Positions 41,089 to 51,700 of a stretch of DNA of 64,000 bases are shown here, one piece after another. Origin of the DNA: Rhynchopus euleeides (lineage: Eukaryota > Euglenozoa > Diplonemea > Diplonemida > Diplonemidae); contig OY723261.1 in the NCBI GenBank assembly GCA_963210315.1, positions 124,001 through 188,000 on the forward strand. The letters are read 5' to 3'. The notes under the pieces are model-generated. The model ran no database searches. It was not told where the DNA came from and saw nothing but the letters and a program-made list of their open reading frames with translations. How positions within the stretch are numbered: position 1 is the first letter of the stretch; each line of letters starts with the position of its first letter. Made by a program: the position numbers and the translations under genes.

Positions 41089-41851
41089 CTGTGCTATACG
41101 TTCCACCCCCCCAGCGTATAACGTACCGTATACGTAAATATTTTGGAACGTAAATATTATGGAACGTAAATATTATGGAACGTAAATATTTTGGAACGCT
41201 GGTGGGTTGGCGTTCCAGATTTTTTTCGTTCCATAATATTTACAGGGCTTTCTGCGACTCGGGGACTTGGACCAGGTGATCGGACGGCGTACAGAGTCCC
41301 TGACGGGACCTACTCGTGCACTTTTCGCGCGATTCCTGACGCAAGCCGTCCTCACCACCGAGTCCCGAACTGGCCCTGTAAATATTTTGGAACGTAAATA
41401 TTATGGAACGGACCGGCCAAAAATGGGCCCGTTCCATAATATTTACGTTCCATAATATTTACGTATACGGTATTATACGTATTATACGTTGAGCGTATTA
41501 TACGTTAAAATACGTATTATACGTTCAGGCAATACTGCACAGGCATCCACGATGCGACTCACACCGGACTTTGGGTTCGTGGCGTCGTTCGTCAGCACTT
41601 CGACAGCGTCCCACGCCTGTCGGTGCGGTTGCGCTTCTCACCTGATATCGTTACACACCCACATGCACTTCAGCTGACTGGGGGATGCAGTGAGAGTCAC
41701 ACTCAACAAGGATATCAGGGGTCACACTCCAAGTCCAGCCACGGACAGCCACTCTGTACGGTGTATGCAAAAATGGGGTGAAAATCCGGAGCGTATAATA
41801 CGTATTATACGTATTATACGTATAGCGTATTATACGTATAGTGCAGCCTAG
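41084..41851. mobile_element. Foldback element, TATACGT family
   Basis: CTAGGCTG..CTATACG at 41084-41100 is matched inverted by CGTATAGTGCAGCCTAG at 41835-41851. The arms contain many TATACGT/ACGTATA words (41473-41523 and 41794-41840). It shares its first bases with the right tip of the GATACG element, and a separate 349-bp element sits within its left arm. Confidence 0.6.
41124..41472. mobile_element. 349-bp foldback element, copy 1
   Basis: It starts TACCGTATACGTAAATATT and ends with the inverse. The arms are built of GGAACGTAAATATTATGG units in both orientations around a unique core of about 135 bp (CAGGGCTTTCTGCGACTCGG onward). It differs from the copy at 48343-48691 at only three positions and has no coding sequence. 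This is a MITE-like, recently active family. Confidence 0.92.
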
Positions 41852-42870
41852 CACCCCCCCCACCCCTCCCCATGCCTTGCTAGGGTCTTCTATTTGTTCG
41901 TTGAGATGTTCGTTATCATATTCATCGTGTTGGGGGTAGGGGGGCAGTGAACTAGAAATAGAAGTAGAAGGAAGCACAAGGCGGGTCTTCCTTCACTCGC
42001 TATGCAGGTTGTGTCCGAGATCCAACGAGATGTATACTCGGCCTGTGACGAGAGAGGGCTTGCCGGTTGCTGTGGCTGACGCTTGTGTTGGCTTAGAGGT
42101 TCAGGGGAGGGGAGGTGCACGCCAGCGGTACGTTATAACAGTAAGTTGGTTCGCAAGGGGGAGAGGGGAGAGAGCGGGGGGGCCAGCAGCACACTGGTGT
42201 GCCAGCACCTCGGATAGCTGCTCGGCACTGTGATGTGCATAACAGAGGCGAGGCGAAGCCTCTCTCTCTCTAAAGTTGCACCACCGTTACCCCGTCCCCA
42301 GCGTTGCACCCTGACCCGGGGGTGGGTCGAAGAGACTGGCTACTAAAAGGCGCCCTGATTTGGCAACCCCTCCAGGCCGCACGGAGGGGGGGTCTTTTTT
42401 CCAGCAGCCCGCGACTCCTGCCAAACTCGGGGTCAGATCAGGTAGAGGGCGCGTCGACAGATTGTAAGAACTGAGCAGAAAAGAAAACGGAGGCTTTTTC
42501 ACAGAATCCAGCCCACTTCTCGCGGTGGGGGGAGGTGCAGCCACAGACGCCACGCAGGATTGGGTGCTCGTTGTGCTCCCAGTGGTGAACACAAGGGGGT
42601 GTCGCCACAGGATGAACGAGACTGTCTTCCCACTATAACACACACATCGGATCTCTCTCTCTCTCTCTATCTATAAAAGCGCACAAGGCAACACACATGG
42701 CACCTTTTTTTCTGTTTCTTTTTTACATTTTTGTTTTTTTTTTGCAGGGTGCCCCGACAGACCACACCGAGAGCGCCCCACCCCACCCCACCCCACCCCG
42801 AGACTGTGAACCGTCGTTGCAGTACCCTAGATGGTGCGCCAACCACAGCCCCACCCCACCTCCACTGCCT
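41852..42870. other. Gene-free stretch downstream of the type I membrane protein gene
   Basis: No convincing gene. There is a (TC)n microsatellite at 42652-42669 and T runs near 42704-42745. The rest shows no clear repeat. Confidence 0.4.
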
Positions 42871-43617
42871 CTAGGCCCCGAGGAACTCGACCTGTGGGGC
42901 GTGGTACGGCCGCATCTCCTCAGAGGGAGTGTTTGCCGCCCCGACGGATGGGGTCATAGCATGCGCCCCATGCCCGCGCAGCGGCAGCTGACCCTTGTCC
43001 GCACGGCTGTGGGAGTGCGACCGATGCCTGCGCGGGTTCACATCCAGGAGGTTGAAGTTCCGCAGCTCTGCGTCCTGCTTCTTCTCCTCGGGGGTCTTGC
43101 GGATGTAGCAGAACCAGATGATGGAGGACACCATGCACACCACCACCACGATGCACACGGTGAACACCGTCGTGATGGGCCCTGTGAACTCGATGGTTCC
43201 CACAGAGCTGCCGGAGCCGCTGGCATCGGGGGGGCTGGCTGTCGAAGGCTCCGGCGTTGTGACCGGCTCTGGGGTGCACCCGCCGTTGGTTTGCACAATC
43301 TGCACCTCCCCGCCCCACTTGCATGCGGCAAACGCGCTGCCAATCGTCGCCTCTTCGCTGGCACACCCTGCGTAGAGATTCACCGTGCTGCTGTTAACAA
43401 GCACACCGCATGCATTGCACCACAGCGCCCACTGCGGCGTGGTAAGCCCCTGCCCCTGCAGCAGCCCAAGGAGATACCCTCCTCCGCAGTTCTGCGGAAA
43501 CTTCTGCTCGATGTTGGACGCAACCTGGGTCTGGCAGGCCGTCTGTGCAACAACAGGGCACGGCACACACAGCAGCAGCATCAGGGACGCCGCTACGACC
43601 AGGCGCCAGGGGGGCAT
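42871..43617 (-). CDS. Small type I membrane protein, function unknown
   Basis: A protein of 248 residues from the ATG at 43617. The N-terminus (LVVAASLMLLLCVPCPVVA) is a clear signal peptide with likely cleavage before QTACQTQ. The extracellular part (about 25-135) has paired Cys residues (CQTQ, NCGGGY, CNACGV, YAGCAS, CKWGG, GGCTPEP) and ends in a Thr/Pro/Ser-rich stalk. One membrane helix (TTVFTVCIVVVVCMVSSIIW, about 150-170) is followed by a basic cytosolic tail with a His/Ser/Arg-rich section. No family is recognised; it could be a small receptor or coat protein. A TTTTCATTTCAG acceptor-like site lies 47 bases before the ATG. Confidence 0.75.
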   Translation of the reverse strand: MPPWRLVVAASLMLLLCVPCPVVAQTACQTQVASNIEQKFPQNCGGGYLLGLLQGQGLTTPQWALWCNACGVLVNSSTVNLYAGCASEEATIGSAFAACKWGGEVQIVQTNGGCTPEPVTTPEPSTASPPDASGSGSSVGTIEFTGPITTVFTVCIVVVVCMVSSIIWFCYIRKTPEEKKQDAELRNFNLLDVNPRRHRSHSHSRADKGQLPLRGHGAHAMTPSVGAANTPSEEMRPYHAPQVEFLGA

Positions 43618-44814
43618 GGTGTAAGGGGGGGTGCAAACCCGGTGGCGGTGATCGCCACAGAACACTGAAATGAAAATTGGGTTTTAGTTGCGGTGCGGAG
43701 CGCGCTGTGTGTGTGTGTGGGTCGGGGCGTCGCGTGTAGCCCCGCCCCGTGTCCTGTGGTGTGGCGTGAGATATTAGGAGATGGGTTGTGGGGAGTCGCG
43801 GCTGTCATCGTCGCACACGATCATATGCACTGGTGGGGGGTCCTGATGCATTCAGGGTGGAGAGATGGGGGTGGGCTGGGGTGCTTCTCTGACTCTGTCG
43901 AAGAACCGTAAAGTACAGCGAGGAACAGTGTGTCCTAGGCCGCCCACAAGGGTGACTGCACAGCCGGGTGTCACCCAACCCGGCACAAGAAGTGTGGCTG
44001 CGATCAGCGGGACCTGAAACCGAAAGGTCTGATCCACTTCCATCAGACAAGACTGGCCTCACTGGACACCCTGCAGTCACTGCATGGTAATGCGGACTCG
44101 CGTGGTGTGGAACCAGTGACCGGCATGCAGCTGTAACAGGTCACAGCAGGTTTGGGTTTTTTCGCACAAGGGTATTCTGCACCGGCAGGCCTAGGTGGCT
44201 GGCCGGCAGGACCTCCCCCCCCTCACCTGCCACCGGTGGGGTCGCTGGAGCAACAAGCACAGAAAGCTATTTCCCCCGTTGGCTGAACTGGAAACAAAAT
44301 ACCAACTGTTCCAATATGCGTGTGGTCACGCCTCACTGAAGAGGGATCTTCTCATGGGCACATGGCGCAGGGCGACGCGGACACAAAACACAGTCATGAA
44401 GTTCACCGCAGGACACAGGAACCACGAAGACAGGCCCAGGTACAGACACAGGGTGGAACCCTGTGGGCCGTGACAGGTCGGCATTTCACGTTGTATGACT
44501 TCCTTCCTGAGACAAAGAACTCGCATGACGAAAATATACAAGAGTCCACGAGGCAGCGTGTATCGCCACCCGTGCAACACGTCAAGAAGGCGGATTGCCA
44601 CCTATGCCACCTCGTCAGGGGTATGGATATCCTCGAGCTTCTTGAGAAGTGGCGAACGCGATGCCGCGTGCACCGCCTCACGAGACGTGTCTATCCATTC
44701 CCATCCGCAAAGGCAAAGAGTGTTTTTGACAGTGCCTGTGGTCACATGCCCAGCCAGCTCGCAAACTATAGTGCGGTCGCAGTGAAAACATGCCCACCTC
44801 CCCCCCGCGGTGCA
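43618..44814. other. Intergenic, no gene seen
   Basis: A GT-rich run lies at 43710-43718. No frame with protein-like composition beyond the reverse shadows of neighbouring genes, and no repeats of note. Confidence 0.4.
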
Positions 44815-45612
44815 TCAGTCCTCCCCAAACCCCGAGGGAATGAAGTTGACTGGGCTTTCTGGGAGCTCTGTGACGCACTCCGCCTTGACGTTGATCGGCT
44901 TGCTAGACTCGTCCATCCTGTGATCAAACGTGACGTTCACCTTACCCCCTTCAATAACGTAGTTGACGGTACCCTCGGTTCCAGCCGCAACGACAAGCTT
45001 CTTGCTGGAACGCACATCCTTGTTTGCCGAGATGCGCATCCCCTTCTTGAGATGGTGCACTGCCGCCTTGGGCTGCGGACAGGAGCTGGACCTGCGGCGC
45101 AACGCAAACTTCCCAAGGGCCATCTCCTCCGGCAACAGGTCAGACCCCAGAACCTCATTCTGCTGGTTCAACCACTGGGCGATGTGCTCCACAGTCTTGG
45201 GCGCCTCCGCCACAGCACCGCGCCGCTGGCGCCCAGCCCGGCCCCCCTGCTGACGGCACACGAAGGTGATAAGATCCGCAATCACCATCAGCGAGTCCTC
45301 CGACAGCCCTTGGGACGCAGCGATGATGCTCGCTGTGGCCGGGCTATACGTGGCTGCGTCGTTGTTCGCCCGGCGCAGCCTGGAGTCCAGCAGGTTCTTC
45401 TTCTTGCCGTCACTCAGGCAGTCCTCACTCGGGCTTGAGATTGGCTGGTCGATCTGCGCGCAAGGGGGTGACGGCAATGAGGCATTATCAGGTGTGCTCA
45501 CACTCGACAGCTTGGCAAAGGAGTTCTGGTCGAGGGTCAGGGCCCGTGGGGATACGCCACACCCCAGCGCTGGTGTGCTCGGAGGCGCTGCGACGCCATG
45601 AACAGATGACAT
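44815..45612 (-). CDS. Hypothetical protein with SH3/KOW-like C-terminal segment
   Basis: A protein of 265 residues from the ATG at 45612. Residues 1-70 are Ser/Pro-rich and disordered. A helical section at about 85-165 (SIIAASQGLSEDSLMVIADL, then TVEHIAQWLNQQNEVLG) follows. The C-terminal 70 residues read like a small beta barrel: HLKKGMRISANKDVRSSKKL, AAGTEGTVNYVIEGGKVNVTFD, with the G-T-x-G-x-V turn common in KOW/SH3-like domains. No signal peptide or membrane segment is present. No family can be named; nucleic-acid or protein binding would fit the barrel but is a guess. Confidence 0.65.
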   Translation of the reverse strand: MSSVHGVAAPPSTPALGCGVSPRALTLDQNSFAKLSSVSTPDNASLPSPPCAQIDQPISSPSEDCLSDGKKKNLLDSRLRRANNDAATYSPATASIIAASQGLSEDSLMVIADLITFVCRQQGGRAGRQRRGAVAEAPKTVEHIAQWLNQQNEVLGSDLLPEEMALGKFALRRRSSSCPQPKAAVHHLKKGMRISANKDVRSSKKLVVAAGTEGTVNYVIEGGKVNVTFDHRMDESSKPINVKAECVTELPESPVNFIPSGFGED

Positions 45613-45885
45613 GGACCCGCTCAGCGGGCCACGAGCTAGCGGCGCAGGAGCGCAGAACTTCCGTGGCTGTGTTGGGGTGTTGAAGTGTTGGGGTGGGGAT
45701 GTGCGGCGGGAGAGAGAGACAGAGCTTGCAGTACACTTCCACGGGATCCCGTGCGTGAGGGTGGACAGCCAGGGGTTCAGCTACGGGAGTCCTGCATATT
45801 TTTCCTGCCAAGGTAGCACATGGCACGGGAGAGCGGTGCCGGCGGCCCTGCCGCTCCGGACGGTTGGCGGCTGCGCCAGCCATGC
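45613..45885. other. Upstream region of the hypothetical gene
   Basis: No other gene. It ends at a solo fragment of a retroelement terminal repeat. Confidence 0.35.
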
Positions 45886-45954
45886 GTAGAAGCGTCAACG
45901 TATCAACAAACAAAATACAAGCTTAAGAGCGGTTGCTGCTGAATGGTGAAGTGA
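45886..45954 (+). mobile_element. Solo terminal B-type repeat of a tyrosine-recombinase retroelement (fossil)
   Basis: GTAGAAGCGTCAACG, AACAAACAAAA, AGAGCGGTTG and GTGAAGTGA occur in the same order and similar spacing as in the B repeats of the element at 13537-18343. No A repeat or body is present, so it is a diverged lone remnant of a related element, older than the full copy. Confidence 0.65.
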
Positions 45955-48342
45955 ATTTCCTCTCGCCCAAAAGGAGGCATACCTCAACAGGGGCACAGGG
46001 GCGGGGCGCCTTGCCGTGGGGGGGGGCTTGCACAGGCAAGGAGGATTGCAGGGCGCGCGGGGCGCACACGATGGATTCCGTCTCCATTTTCGGCGTCTGA
46101 GAGAAGGACCACAATCGGTGCGATGTGGTCGACTGGGTGTGTAGTGCTGAAAGCCTTGCCGTGGGTGGTGTGGACACACTGTGGAGGTGATTGCATCAAC
46201 AGAGCGGGGTAATCAGTGTCTCCAGTGCGGCGCTGCCCCAGGGGTATTTTTAATCCCCAGCCAAAAACCCCCGATCATCCCCGCTTTCAGCCCCACTGAG
46301 CCTGGACGAAAAGATCGACAGGATGAGTGGCCGACTCGACCAGATCGAGATGAGGGGGCCCTGTGCGAAGTGGCACCTGTACTCGGCAGAGCCGGTCGGA
46401 TATCAGCAACACGAACAGCCGACATTCCGGACAGCCGTCATTCCCGGACACGGGTGTCTTCAGTGCAGCACCTGCAAGAAGTGCCGGGAGGACGACAAAG
46501 ACGCATCCTACTGCTGCAACCAGGGGCACCGCACACATGGACGACAGGGGGTTCCTGGTGCCGCTTGTGCTGTGTTCACCACTGGGAGAACTCACAGAAC
46601 CCGCCCACTGCACTTCTTCACACGCCTCCGATTCAACCAAAACCCCAAGTGAGGCAGGGAGGGAGAGGTGGGGGTGGTCTGGGCTCCTCTCGTTTGCCAG
46701 CCCTCCTCGGCTGCAGGACTCTCTCTCGCGTATTGTGGCGGGCGGCCTCCGGGAGGGGGGGCGAGGGCAGCAGGTACCCGCCGGAAACCCGCAGGTTTTC
46801 CCCGGAGGGTTCCTCAATCAGGCAGCCAAACGAAAAGGTGGAAGAAAATGGAGCAAAACTGCGAAGGCGGGTGGGGGATGGGGACGGGGCTCTTCTGCTG
46901 AAGACCCAGGGGGGTGTTGCAATGCAAAGTGAAGGGGGCGAAGGACAATCAATCAAGCAAAGTCAAATGCCGTGCGGTTTGAAAACATCCCCCGCACCTC
47001 CGTCGAAGCGAGCGCCACAGCGACGGGTTTGCGGGGGGGGAGTGCCCATGGCATGCATGTGCACACGATAACCTATTTTCTGTTTCACTTCTCGCCAACG
47101 TGTTGCGGCATGTCCAGTACAAAACACATCGTGTTTTGTATGGTGTGGGATCGCACCGAGCAAAACTCTCTGATGATATCTCCACTCTCTGGCCGTATGC
47201 CACACGCCGATTTCATTTCACAGTTCACATTCATTCAGAGGACCATCGGAAGCAAGGGAAGGAGAGCACCACCTGGAATACCCTCTTCTTTACACGTTGA
47301 GGCACACTGTGTAGAGAAGGGGTATGTGTCAGAGTGCTGGCCCCTCCCCCCTACCACACGATGCAGGGGTGGCATTCCAAACAGTGTGGAAATGGGCAAA
47401 AGAACAAAAAGAATTGAACAAAGGGGGGCAGAGCAGAGCCTGGGATACGCCATGCAAGCAAGCAAAGCGTGGCATGCCATGTTTCACTAAATTCTTTGCT
47501 GGGGAGCAGGAACAGCCGCAGCGCAATCATGGGCTGGGGGCAGCTTTCGCCGGTCTTTTTTTCCCGCTTCTTTGCTGCGGGCGCCACGGCGTTGGGTGTA
47601 GTTTGGTTTCCAACTCCAAAATTCTCTCAATAAAACAGTTTGGTGCCATCAAAACAACATCACCAGTTAAAGTGGGTCATTTTCTATGCAAAACATGCGT
47701 TTATGGCTCGGCGCTTCCGGAGGCACCCGCCTCTCCCAGACGACCCCCCCAGGGAAGCGGATCCGGCAATGCAACACCAAAGGGAAACTCCGTTTCTCCC
47801 CGTCAAAAAAAAACAGGGCTCTTTGCTGTGTTGTGCTCCATAGCCGGGCAAACCAAAAGCAACAGCCACAGCCCTGCTGAAGAGGCTTGCTTATCGTTTG
47901 CCCTGATGCGTTGGGCCCCGCTAGCTTTGTGACAGGGACAGGAGTCCTGTTGTGGCAACGATACCATACCGTTGAGAGGACACGCCGCAGGGCTCGGGTC
48001 ACTCCCGAGGAAAGATCTGGGGTGGGGAGGAGAAGGGGTGGGAGGGAGAGGGAAGCATGCGTGGGGGTGGGGGGGGATGCGGGTCGTTTTCAGACCGACA
48101 CACCCCCACACACCTCCCCGCACACACCCCCACAACAGCGGGTGCAGGGTGGTTGAGTCGTAGTGGCCGTTGCTGGTGGCCCAGGAGAGAACGGGTTTTC
48201 CGGATTCCCGTCCTGGCGAGGCGCGTGGGGCACAGCGAGAAAAAGCAAGAACAGAGAAGAAAACGATTAAAACAAGCTAAATGCGTGTGGTGAAGGTCAG
48301 ATGGTATGATCGGAGAAGAGAGTTGGGGCGGGATCCGGTATA
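45955..48342. other. Gene-free stretch of 2.4 kb
   Basis: No confident gene. A minus-strand frame (46817-46287) contains one hydrophobic stretch (VPLVAAVGCVFVVLPALLAG), and an overlapping plus-strand frame has CxxC pairs (CLQCSTCKKC). Neither has a recognisable family. G/C runs lie near 46018, 47033 and 48066. Confidence 0.35.
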
Positions 48343-48691
48343 TACCGTATACGTAAATATTTTGGAACGTAAATATTATGGAACGTAAATATTATGGAAC
48401 GTAAATATTTTGGAACGCTGGTGGGTTGGCGTTCCAGATTTTTTTCGTTCCATAATATTTACAGGGCTTTCTGCGACTCGGGGACTTGGACCAGGTGATC
48501 GGACGGCATACAGAGTCCCTGACGGGACCTACTCGTGCACTTTTCGCGCGATTCCTGACGCAAGCCGTCCTCACCACCGAGTCCCCAACTGGCCCTGTAA
48601 ATATTATGGAACGTAAATATTATGGAACGGACCGGCCAAAAATGGGCCCGTTCCATAATATTTACGTTCCATAATATTTACGTATACGGTA
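48343..48691. mobile_element. 349-bp foldback element, copy 2
   Basis: Identical in length to the copy at 41124-41472 and in the same orientation, with three substitutions. Flanks: GGTATA before and TTACAACC after; a duplicated TA or TTA target cannot be resolved because the tips are palindromic. Confidence 0.92.
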
Positions 48692-48793
48692 TTACAACCA
48701 GTGTGGCGGGTTAGGAGCGTCTGTGAGGCGGGTCGGATGCACGGTGCTTGTATGTAAGATCCAGGCACAGTGTCTCTCCGACCAGGGGACACC

Positions 48794-51700
48794 TCAGCAT
48801 GTGATCTGCATCTCGTCCACATAGGCGGGTGTGCGCCACTCAGCCGACATCACCACCTTCTGGAGGCTGTCAAACCCGGCAGGCAGTTGGACCCAGGGCC
48901 CAGCCACATCCGCCAGGTCCACACGGTAGCGCATGCGGGTCCAGTCGAATTGGACCTCGATCTTCTGGAAGCGGCCCCTCTGGAACCTGCCGGCAGCACG
49001 CTGCATGCCCCCGGAGGCAGAGTAGTAGAGCTGGTAGGACAGCCCGTACGCCAAGGTGATGTACTGCCGCGACGAGGAGTGGAGGCGGATTTCCAGGCGG
49101 GCGTAGCCCGACTCCACACGCACCCACACCTGGAATTCGCGGGGGTGCGTAGTGTCGGGGAGGTCGAAGGTGGAGTCCCTCCGTGCCCTCACGAACCACA
49201 TCGAGCCGCCGCCTCCGACGTGCTTGATGCTGCGCTGCACGTGGCTGCCCTGCATCTCGGAGGAGGAGTCGAACGGGAAGTGGAGCGACCGCTTGCACTG
49301 CCTGTCCGAGGGGCTGGGGGCAGGCGTGCGTGGAGGGCTTGGTACGGGTGTGCGTGGAGGGCTGGGCACAGGTGTGGGTGCGGGTGTGCGTGGAGGGCTT
49401 GGTGTGGGTGTCCCGCTGGATCCCGGTGCGGTGGAGGCGTCGACGGTGAGGCTCAGCTCATGGGCGGCGGTGACAGGGCGGTTGCCGCTGTGGAACATCG
49501 ACTTCGACAGGCTGATCTGCACAACCTCATCGCGCTTGATGCTGTAGCCGCGCGCACGACTCAGGGGCCCGATCTTTGCCACCTTCCCGGAGATGGACAC
49601 CATCGTGCGACCACTGAACAGTGTGTCCCTCTGGTCGTTCCACCCATTCTTTTCGTCCGTCGTGCTCTCAAAAGCGCGCACCAGGGCACTCCGTGTTGAG
49701 CTGGTGTCCTTCCACGAATCGTGGTCGCTCACCAAAGTCAGCGTGAGCGTAGCACCACCAGCGCGCAGGTGCTTCGCGGATGTGTCGTCCACCAGCGATC
49801 CGCTCATCACCACATAGTCGCTGCACAGGGCATGGAACTCGTCAAGCCATCCGTTGCCCTGCAGCTCCACGCCATCCATCCCCTCCTTGCATGTGGAGGC
49901 GAACTGCGCAGAGGTGATCGCCTTCTTCCCGTCGATGTACAGCGCCACACGCCCGCGTGCCCAGTCCACACGGGCCTCCATGAAGTAGAACTGCTTCATC
50001 GCCACCGGCCTGTGGGACCTGGTATTGCCCGCGCGCCACTTCCCTGAGGAGGGCCTCACGGAGAAACATGTCTTGCCGCCCTTCTGGAAGGACAGCTCGG
50101 GCACCCGGTACCGCCCATCCATCACCGCCATGTAGAAGGTGATGCGCTGCGGCTGCGTCAGGCTGTCCAGTTCCAAGCGAGCCGTGCCCCGCTCCGACGG
50201 TGTGCCCACTCGCAGGCTGCCCCCCCCGTGGCCCTCCGCAGCAAAGCGCACGTCAATGCCCCCGGACCCCGTGAAAGTCCAGGGCTCCACATCGTCGTCG
50301 AAGTCGTGCAGCTCATTGCTGGGGCACGAATCGAACCCACTGCAGTCTGTTCCCGTGAAGCCGGACTCGCACTTGCACTCGTTCCGACCCACACACCTCC
50401 CGTGCCCGCTGCACACCTCGCTGTCCGTCGCAGCCTTGCCGTAGCACACCAGACCAGAGCTGCTGCCGGACCCCTCCACCTGCACACGCACAGAGCAGGT
50501 TGTCGTGCGCTTATCGGAGCCTTTGAACGTCGCGCTCAATGTGTAGGTCTGGCCCCCCATCGCCTTGGTCGGCTTGAAGGAGAGCTCCACAAACCCGTCG
50601 CCAGAAGGCACGCTTGAGCCGGACGACGCGCTGAACTTCACATCACCCTTGGGCGCAGTCGTCCCATCGTACGACACCCGCACCGGCTTGTCGTAAAGGA
50701 CACTCACGTCGAAGTTCCACGTCTCCGAGTGCGGGATGATGTGTGTCTTGCCCTCGTCCACAGACGCCAGGCACCGGGGGGCAGAGAACTGCTTCGAACA
50801 CTTGTTGTACAGGAACTCGATGGATGCAACGTCACCCTCGTTCAGCCCCTTGCGCTGCCCAATCGGATACGGTGAGATGATGGTCGGCTTTTTTTTTTCC
50901 ATGTCGCTCCCGTTGGTCACTGCGCTGCTTTGAGTCAGCCACGTGGCGGAAGCCGGACCGCAGGGAGGGGCGTTGCGCCCGTTGACGCCTCTCGCTCCTC
51001 ATGTGCCTTGAGTAGCTGCCTGGTGGGTCTGCTTTGAGGCGGGGAATCGCGTCAGGCCAAACAGCCACTGCGAGGACGTCTCCCCTAAAAGAAAAGAAAG
51101 AATGTGGGAAGGGGACGGGGGCGAGATGGGTGGGCGGCGCAAGCCGGAAGGAGCGCCCCCGGGTGGAGAATGAGGGCTTCCTGCCCTTGGCCCAGGTCTT
51201 CGAAGAGTAGTGCATGATCGACCCGTAGTTGTACGGGCCCAGGTCGCGCGAGCTGTCTTGTTGGTGTTGAAGTTTTTGCTGTGCCCCGACTTCACCTGAT
51301 CCAGGTCCACCTTGACGTACTCGTCACGGTCCTTCCGCTTCTGTTCATGCGAAAGGCCAAGTGAATGCCCTTATTCAACTTTACGTGGCGAGCGGCAAAG
51401 GTGACGACCAGTGGGCCCAGCGCCACGCATGCCCAGACACTGAACCCAAACAGTGGCTACACACGATTCCCACACACGGTTGTCTGCGGTGAGGAAAAGA
51501 GACACCCTTAGGTCTCTGCAAAAACCTGCCGCTGGTTAGCAACCTGGGGCGCCACCCCCTAAAGTGTGAGGAGACCCGGTGGCTCAAGAAGGGTTTCCGG
51601 ATCCCACGCGGAGTGAGGGTAACTAGCTAGTCTTTACCCATGGGAAGACATTGTGTGTAATGCACTCCTACGTTTTTCCAACCTTTTCGGACTTTCATCC

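Noticed and set aside
46287-46817. A small membrane protein on the minus strand
   Set aside because: Only one hydrophobic stretch supports it; an overlapping plus-strand frame is just as plausible.
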